The position numbers and the translations under genes were made by a program. A model generated the notes under the pieces. It ran no database searches. It was not told the origin of the DNA and saw only the letters and a list, made by a program, of their open reading frames with translations. Positions 57,490 through 64,000 of a stretch of DNA of 64,000 bases are shown in pieces. Source of the DNA: Senecio squalidus (lineage: Eukaryota > Streptophyta > Magnoliopsida > Asterales > Asteraceae); NCBI GenBank assembly GCA_910822075.1, contig CAJVGC010000432.1:1860001-1924000 (forward strand), given 5' to 3'. Position 1 is the first letter of the stretch. Each line of letters starts with the position of its first letter.

Positions 57490-60400
57490 TTAGTTAATAG
57501 ACGTGAATGTTTTTCTAAGCTTGTGAGACTCGGTTGGAACTTTAACATTGGTGGCTAATCCTAATACTTCAAGAAAAAGTATCAGATACCAACCAAAATC
57601 AACCTCCCACCATTTCAAGCCATGTCGAGCTGAAAACTCAAATGCATGATGATTGTTATGCCAACCTTCTCCAAAAGTAAGCAATGCCACCCACCTACAT
57701 AAGCATAAGGTCGGGTTCGTTTGTATCATTCATAACTTTCAAAAATATCATAATTGCAAAGCTACTTGGTGACATACCAATTATTCCTTGAGAGATCCCT
57801 AGTTTTCCAAGCTCGCTTTCCCCATATGTGGCACACTGAATTTACAAAAAATGTCATATGATAACTCCAAGTGATTCTCACACCCTGCGAGAAAACATAA
57901 CGTCATTGGTTAGGTCTCGAGTGATAATTCAGAAAATGGTATACGCCGAGACTTGATGGCCCCTCAATCGGTCCCAAAAGTTACTAGTCCCTTATTTGAT
58001 AAAAAAGGTAAATCAACGTGTTTGATAAGACTAGTCTCTTATTTGATGTTGATAAAAAAGATTAATTATATACTATAACAACTTATTTTTTTTTTAATTG
58101 TCAAAGCTATGATTATTTGCTAAATGCATTTAACTCATAAATAAGATCACATGTTAGAAGTAATTGTTGGATTTTTTTTTTCTTTTAGAATTTTACATTA
58201 TTTAAACATCCTAACCCTACCAAATTCAATATTTTATAAATGCATGCGTATTTGTACTAAGCAAAATGCTAAAAGGGTAATATAAAATATAAAATTTGAC
58301 AATGTAAAGTATGTTCCACCAAAAGAGATTATATGTCGTAATTTAAAGAAAATCCACCCTGAAATACAACAATTGAAGAGTTTAAAAAGATCATGTCATG
58401 TCATTTAAACGCTTACACGTAGATTATCAACTAAGAATAAACCGGTTTAAAGAAAAAGAAAAATAAGTTCATTTTCGGTAAATAATCTTCTATAATACTA
58501 GATTTTATTTTGTATTCATTTTGGTATTACATACCTCACATTATCAAAATTTGTATTTCATATTACCTTTTTCTACATTAATTTTTTTCAAGTGAAGGAA
58601 GCCTTACCATCATCCAAACAAGGTAGGGAAATCCTCCCAAAGCATAGACAAGGGCCGCAAATCCCAATATATGATACACGTAAGTTCTTTTAATAAATCT
58701 GTAGAAAGCTTGGCTCTTTAGATCTTCGACATTTTTACGTTCTTGATACTGAAAGTATACTCTCGATTATAATTGTTGAGTTAAACATTATAAAAATGAA
58801 GAAAAAAATATGCACATACATACCTTCTCAATGATGTAACCACTATCAAGTAGCCAACCCATATGACTAAACCAAAAACCGAAGGTGGGAGAGTGCGGAT
58901 CTTTGTCTGATTCAATGAATTGATGGTGGTATCTATGCATACTTACCCAATATATAGGATCTCTCTGTGATATAAGATTAAAAGAACACGTTTTTGATTG
59001 ATGCACGACAAGCAAATTGACATTTAGTGTACAGGTTTGTTGATGCACTTTTTGGATGTCCATAGCTTAGCAAATTTATTATTAATGTTTATTTGTAATG
59101 TTGTACACCTAGTTGATTGTAAAAGTGCGAAATTCACCTATATTCGGTCTGGGCTTAATATTTATCCGTACGGATGAGACACAAGCCTATATATAGTGAA
59201 TTTTCTGCATCTTTTAGGTTAAGAGTTTGGAAGGTAGTTTTGGAGTTTTTAGGGTTTTGGAGGCGACCCGATCCGGCCGATCACCGGATTAGGGAGAAGC
59301 ACGATTTCTCTGTTTAAACCATTGTAATCTTTAACGTTTATTAATAATATTTGGTTTATCTTTGATTATTCGTGTTTATCTCTTCCGTCTATTCAATCTA
59401 TTGCTCGTCCTTGTTATATGTTCCTGATTCGGACCAACAAATTGGTATCAGAGCCGGTTAACACCGAGCTCTTGATTTGGAACGAATTGAGATTGAAGAC
59501 GTTAAAATGGGTATGTGTTTTCTCCACTTTTTGGTTATTCTATTCGATTTTGATGATGGTATTGGATGTTTGGAATAGAGGGTTTGAAAATCAGGTTATC
59601 TGGAGTATTTTGATGGTTTTGGTGGTGAAAAACGAGATCAAAACGTCAAAATTAGGGTTTTGGGTCTGCGCAGCTGCGGGAAAAATGGCGGCACAGGTTC
59701 GTTCACCGTTGGATCGCTCTGAATTTTGGATATGTGGTTCAAGACTCATTGATGCACGTTCTGACCGGAGGGATTTTCTATTGGATTTTTCTACCGTGAG
59801 ATATTACTGTCCGAATTTTCTGCAGTTTTGTGCAAAGTTTTTCGGATATTGGTTCAAGTTACGCGTATCACGTCTAGATCTGATGGATAACCTCCTATAT
59901 TCATTGGGTCAGTATTAAAGTGAAGATGTGGAGAATCACAGGTTTTATTTTGTGGGGTAATCGGGAGCATCCGGTTATTTATGGGCCATCGACGTTATAT
60001 TTATATATTCCGCGTATTTGTGATTCCGCTTTATGGAGGGAATCTGTTATTGGTTATTGTTTCGCAATCACAGATTTATGGTACGTGATCTTTGATGAAT
60101 CTGAATATCTACTGACTTGTTTTGGATTATTATTTCGTGGATGGAGTCCTCTATTTTTTGCCTAATACAGTTTGAGTCATGATAAAGACGATTTGAGCAT
60201 CGATGTCTATATATTAGGAGAAGCTTATCTGGAGGGGGAAGTTTACAGTTGGTAATTCATAGCAGATTGGTTTATGTGAAGATTGTTACATTATTGATAT
60301 GATCGTATCAGAGTCTGTAGAGTTCAGTCTCAGGGGGAGTCTTGCTGCTTATGGTTCTTTGGGTTGCATGTTTGTTCAAGTGAAGTTAGAGAAACTACAG

Positions 60401-61529
60401 AATGTCTACTTAGCATTTCGACAACAACGGGCGGAAAACGTTGGTTTTCGAAGTTTGATTTGTCACGTTTATTCTGGAAGACTTTATTGTAGCTTGAAGA
60501 TTCAAGTAATCCTGGTATCACTGCAGAGACTGACTGAAGATTGCAAGAGGTGTCTACAACAATTTGTAAGCTATGTCCAAGGGGGGAGTTTGTTGATGCA
60601 CTTTTTGGATGTCCATAGCTTAGCAAATTTATTATTAATGTTTATTTGTAATGTTGTACACCTAGTTGATTGTAAAAGTGCGAAATTCACCTATATTCGG
60701 TCTGGGCTTAATATTCATCCGTACGGATGAGACACAGGCCTATATATAGTGAATTTTCTGCATCTTTAAGGTTAAGAGTTTGGAAGGTAGTTTTGGAGTT
60801 TTTAGGGTTTTGGAGGCGACCCGATCCGGCCGATCACCGGATTAGGGAGAAGATTATGTTTAATCTTCTCCCTAGCCTAACCACGATTTCTCTGTTTAAA
60901 CCATTGTAATCTTTAACGTTTATTAATAATATTTGGTTTATCTTTGATTATTCGTGTTTATCTCTTCCGTCTATTCAATCTATTGCTCGTCCTTGTTATA
61001 TGTTCCTGATTCGGACCAACAAGGTTTTAGTGACACACTTTACTAAAATCTAAGTTTTGGTGTCATTTTAGAAAATTATGGGTAAAAGGTTATACTTTGG
61101 GTTTAGTAACACTAATTATGAAAATATGTGTTAAAGAAATATACACGGGATCTCACATAAGAGTAAGAAGGTGTTTGGTTGAAAATGAAGATGTTGGTAA
61201 TTTTATTGCTATCCACATATTAGGTGATTAGATATACTATAATCAATGGATTATTGAGTTTTGTTTAATTTCAAGTTTGGAAGGTTTGAGATGCACAATC
61301 AAGTAAACTAGCTCAAAACTAACAATAGATTGCCTTGATCAAGGGCTTGCACCCCCTTGCAGGATCCTAAGGGCAGCGCCGCTAGCAAGGTGCTAGAGGC
61401 AACGGCCCCTGGTTGGGATCCCATCCGATTGGTCGGTTATGACCAAAAACTGACAAAACCGTTTTAAACCAACAAATTCAGTTTTGGTTGGTTATATATA
61501 CACACACACACACACATATATATATATAT

Positions 61530-61599
<70 letters not shown>

Positions 61600-63304
61600 C
61601 GATTTTATTAACAAACAAGGTTTAACATATTCAATTTCATTGTATTTCTTTTGTTTCTAGTGCCTGAAAATCAAAGCGTGAATTTCTATATTATGCGGTT
61701 GAAGATTTCGTGAACTCAAGACATTTAGAGCAGAAATACTTCAACTTAAAAATGTTCTAAACGATTAAAAAATATCTCTATATTATAATCTCTATAACTT
61801 AACATCCCAAAATTTTAACATGAGATTGGTAATTGTTATGAGGTATTTTTTTTTTTAAATTGGTAAAATTTATAATTGTTTAAAATTAATTTGTTGTATA
61901 TTTTATTATACGATTGAAGTAGAATTTAAATATATTTCTTCTTCCGTGTCCTATTATGTTGTTATTTTTAAATTTTTAAAGTTTTTCTTTTTCAACTTTT
62001 ATTTTAAATAATTTAGTTTTTTATATATATATATTAATTGATATAAAATATATAAATGGATTAGGTTTTTAAATGTATTTCCATTGATATAATTTAATCG
62101 AGTAAATATATAACACAAACAAAATTAATTAATGTGAAAGTTAATAAAAAAAAACTTCGGAAGTTAAAACAAGACAAATATAATAGAACGGAGGAAATAT
62201 TTAATTTATACAAAACATAAAAAGAAAAGATAAACGGAAGAAGTATTTATTTAAAATCTCAATAGCCATAAGACTTCCATATATAATAACATCAAAACAC
62301 ATTATGTTAGAAAAGTGCTTTATAAGTGCCGGTTTTGAGTTTTAATAGTACATTTTAGAAATGAAAATAATTGTGCCGCTGGAAAAATGTCCTGCTCACT
62401 TTTTTATTTTTATGTGTATATTTAACTACATTTTTTATTTTAATAACATACTTGGTTCAACTTTTATTCACACTTTTATGACTTTTAGTGACGATTTTTC
62501 GATGTGTCACTACTAGTATAAAGTGTGAGCAAGAGAACAAAAATAACCATCTAAATTATTTGGTATGAGGTTTTTGGTAGCTTTGAAGGCTTACACAATT
62601 TAACTTTTAAATAAAAGTTGTATTTATATTTAAATAAAACTCCGTTTGGCCGGCAAAACATTGAACTTTTAAAATTTAAAAGAAAAAAATTAGAAACAGA
62701 AACTCTTGCAAAGTAGTTTTGGACTTTTCGAAAAATAAAAGTCACAAATTAAAACTTGTGTATTTAGCCTCGAGCTACAACATATTACTACCGCTTTTAG
62801 CTCTATATATACCCTATATATGACTTCAGTTTGAACTAGAAAATAAAACTTACAAATAAAAACTTGTTTTTTCTTTATATGCATTCAATACCAATGCGGA
62901 CATGCCTTAAATAATACACTTTTTAAGCAATGCATATGTTTGAAAATGACTAGTAAAATAACCTGAGCAGCTTGAACCCCGAAATAAGCAAATGTGTATT
63001 CAAGCCATTTAGGGAGCTTGAAACTACGATGTGCTAGATTTCTATGAAAAGTAACAGTTATACCAACCATACAGCACAAGACATAGCCCCAAAATGCCAT
63101 CCAAAACGCACACCATGTAAACGTAAAAGGTGCGAATAACGCCAACAAATGAACCGTTAAGAACCAAACACCCATGTTCACGTCCAACGACCTCCATGTA
63201 CGACTCCATAATGCATTCCTTTTCCTTGTCACAATCACATCGGACAACAAAATCCTCCCATATACAGATTCATTTTCACCAAGAAGAACAATCAAGTTTG
63301 TCAT
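57490..63304 (-). CDS. ADS-type fatty-acyl desaturase, five exons, 311 aa, giant intron 1 (tandem copy B)
   Basis: Close sister of copy A with the same boxes and length. Exons: 62963-63304, 58824-58964, 58608-58748, 57778-57884, 57490-57694; the joined frame is open. Intron 1 has grown from about 0.65 kb in copy A to 4.0 kb by insertion of a 1.98 kb LTR element (59038-61021) and by a further 1.3 kb of extra sequence (61495-62830). Visible amino acid changes from copy A are few (for example WCAFW for WGAFW, HRYHHQFIES for HRYHHQYIDS). The upstream sequence stops matching its paralogues about 40 bp above the ATG. The coding sequence is intact; whether the long intron lowers expression cannot be seen here. 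Confidence 0.92.
59038..59439 (+). repeat. 5' LTR
   Basis: 402 bp, TG...CA ends. It differs from the 3' LTR by a handful of substitutions seen by eye and by lacking a roughly 29-bp block after GGGAGAAG. Confidence 0.93.
60591..61021 (+). repeat. 3' LTR
   Basis: 431 bp. It contains a near-perfect hairpin, AGGGAGAAGATTA-tgt-TTAATCTTCTCCCT (about 60844-60874), of which the 5' LTR retains only the left arm. Confidence 0.93.
61495..62830. other. Extra intron sequence in copy B, no counterpart in copy A
   Basis: The flanks CAGTTTTGGTTGG (left) and CTAGAAAATAAAACTTACAA (right) are adjacent in copy A at about 54290-54320. The extra 1.3 kb holds a (CA)n plus (TA)n microsatellite (61498-61595) and AT-rich sequence. 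No terminal repeats were recognised, so insertion in B or deletion in A are both possible. Confidence 0.7.
61535..61596. repeat. (AT)n microsatellite
   Basis: An uninterrupted AT run inside intron 1 of tandem copy B, preceded by a short (AC)n run. Confidence 0.95.
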
Positions 63305-63335
63305 TTTTCTTGTGGTAAGCTAGTATAAGCATCAA

Positions 63336-63343
63336 GTATATAT
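63336..63343 (-). promoter_or_regulatory. TATA box of tandem copy B
   Basis: ATATATAC about 32 bp upstream of the ATG. Beyond it the sequence no longer resembles that of the other two copies. Confidence 0.5.
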
Positions 63344-63344
63344 G

Positions 63345-63902
63345 TACAGTAGATACATAGAGAGTGGTAGTTGTCTAGTAAATTTCGTGTCAGACATTAG
63401 GAAAGATCAAACATGATTTTAATTTTATTTTTCATTCTTTATGATACCATAACTAAATATATAAATTAGTTATGAATTTAATCTTTTTTTTTTTTTTTTC
63501 AGAGAGACCGTTTTTAATTTATGATGATCTTACTTTTAAAAAGTTTAGTCACGACCACTTATAATTATATTATACATTAATTTAATTTTCTTTACACTAC
63601 CTTCTTGCTAGTTGCTTTTAATATAATTTTCATTATAAAAACAAGTTGTATTGTTCATTTAATAAGTGTGTTTTATTTAAATAATATTCCTTACATTTAA
63701 GAATAACCGTTCCTATTTAGAACAATATTATACATATTTGAATTACTTATTCATATCCCAAAAGCTATACTTAGTACATTCCATTTCTTAAATTAATAAC
63801 CAAAGAGGTATAGTAATATATTTATCTTATTGAGTTAGTTTCGCACACTCACCAAAAATATTATTGGGTTTGATTTTGTATATTGACAAAATAAAATGTA
63901 AA

Positions 63903-63908
<6 letters not shown>
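63345..63908. other. Upstream region of tandem copy B
   Basis: Unrelated to the 400-bp upstream segments of the two paralogues; AT-rich, with one poly-T tract near 63485. No gene. Confidence 0.7.

Positions 63909-63997
<89 letters not shown>
63909..63997. repeat. (AT)n microsatellite at window end
   Basis: An AT run of nearly 90 bp. Confidence 0.97.

Positions 63998-64000
<3 letters not shown>

Larger units (their letters stand above)
59038..61021 (+). mobile_element. Non-autonomous LTR retrotransposon (LARD/TRIM-like), complete
   Basis: 5' LTR 59038-59439 (402 bp) and 3' LTR 60591-61021 (431 bp) both start TGTTGATGCAC and end CCAACA. Directly after the 5' LTR comes TTGGTATCAGAGCC, a primer-binding site matching initiator-Met tRNA as in Copia elements. 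AAGGGGGGAGTT before the 3' LTR is the polypurine tract. The target duplication is AGGTT (59033-59037 and 61022-61026). The 1.15 kb interior has open frames but no gag, protease, integrase or RT motif. Confidence 0.93.

Noticed and set aside
59418..60165. Open frames of 166 and 81 codons inside the LTR element
   Set aside because: The first crosses the LTR boundary and primer site; neither shows gag or pol motifs.

Overview
This is an AT-rich, repeat-dense piece of a plant nuclear genome. The evidence is spliced genes with GT-AG introns, plant-specific protein families, (TA)n microsatellites, and plant Copia, Gypsy, L1, SINE, Helitron, hAT, Harbinger and Mutator-type elements. A eudicot is clear. 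Asteraceae is my guess from the look of the repeats and desaturases, and is inference only. No bacterial, organellar or viral genome sequence was recognised.

The main gene content is a small cluster of membrane fatty-acyl desaturases of the acyl-CoA/acyl-lipid Delta-9 (ADS) family. Four copies are complete, each with five exons, and all lie on the minus strand: 15901-17373 (332 aa, divergent), 46800-49434 (309 aa), 52228-54771 (311 aa) and 57490-63304 (311 aa). A fifth copy is a broken 3' half on the plus strand (about 3450-4806). The last two complete copies are near-identical and sit in a recent tandem duplication. Comparing the duplicated units shows which transposons arrived after duplication, because the empty site survives in the sister unit. 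The only other intact gene I see is a bHLH transcription factor at 37431-38383 (257 aa, three exons), related to the bHLH52/53 type.

Layout: 1-3450 is a degenerate DNA-transposon-like block carrying a broken GRF zinc-finger gene and short inverted subterminal repeats. 3450-4806 is the desaturase relic. 4895-14450 holds a Helitron end, a Copia RNase H relic, two long LTR-like repeats lying tail to tail (6148-9206 and 9207-12068) and a Copia polyprotein relic. 15901-17373 is the divergent desaturase, with a 2.2 kb hAT-like element starting about 150 bp upstream of its ATG. 19.8-24.5 kb holds an L1 relic, a poly(A) retroposon, Mutator-like elements and a Pack-MULE that carries pieces of two unrelated host genes, an MCTP/FTIP C2-transmembrane gene and SAM decarboxylase. 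24.5-27.1 kb is a Gypsy relic. 27.7-36.3 kb holds MITEs, a SINE with a 17-bp target duplication, a third LTR-like repeat, a 1.1 kb palindrome between two AT microsatellites, and a Copia gag fragment. 37.2-38.4 kb is the bHLH gene. 40.2-41.9 kb is a Harbinger derivative with a broken Myb-like ORF. 42.5-46.8 kb is Helitron-rich intergenic DNA. 46.8-63.3 kb is the desaturase tandem array.

The desaturases would act together only in the sense of shared chemistry: di-iron, cytochrome b5-dependent insertion of a double bond into a fatty acyl chain at the ER membrane. The bHLH gene has no visible link to them. All exon coordinates come from reading splice signals and reading frames by eye against remembered family patterns. 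No database search was run.
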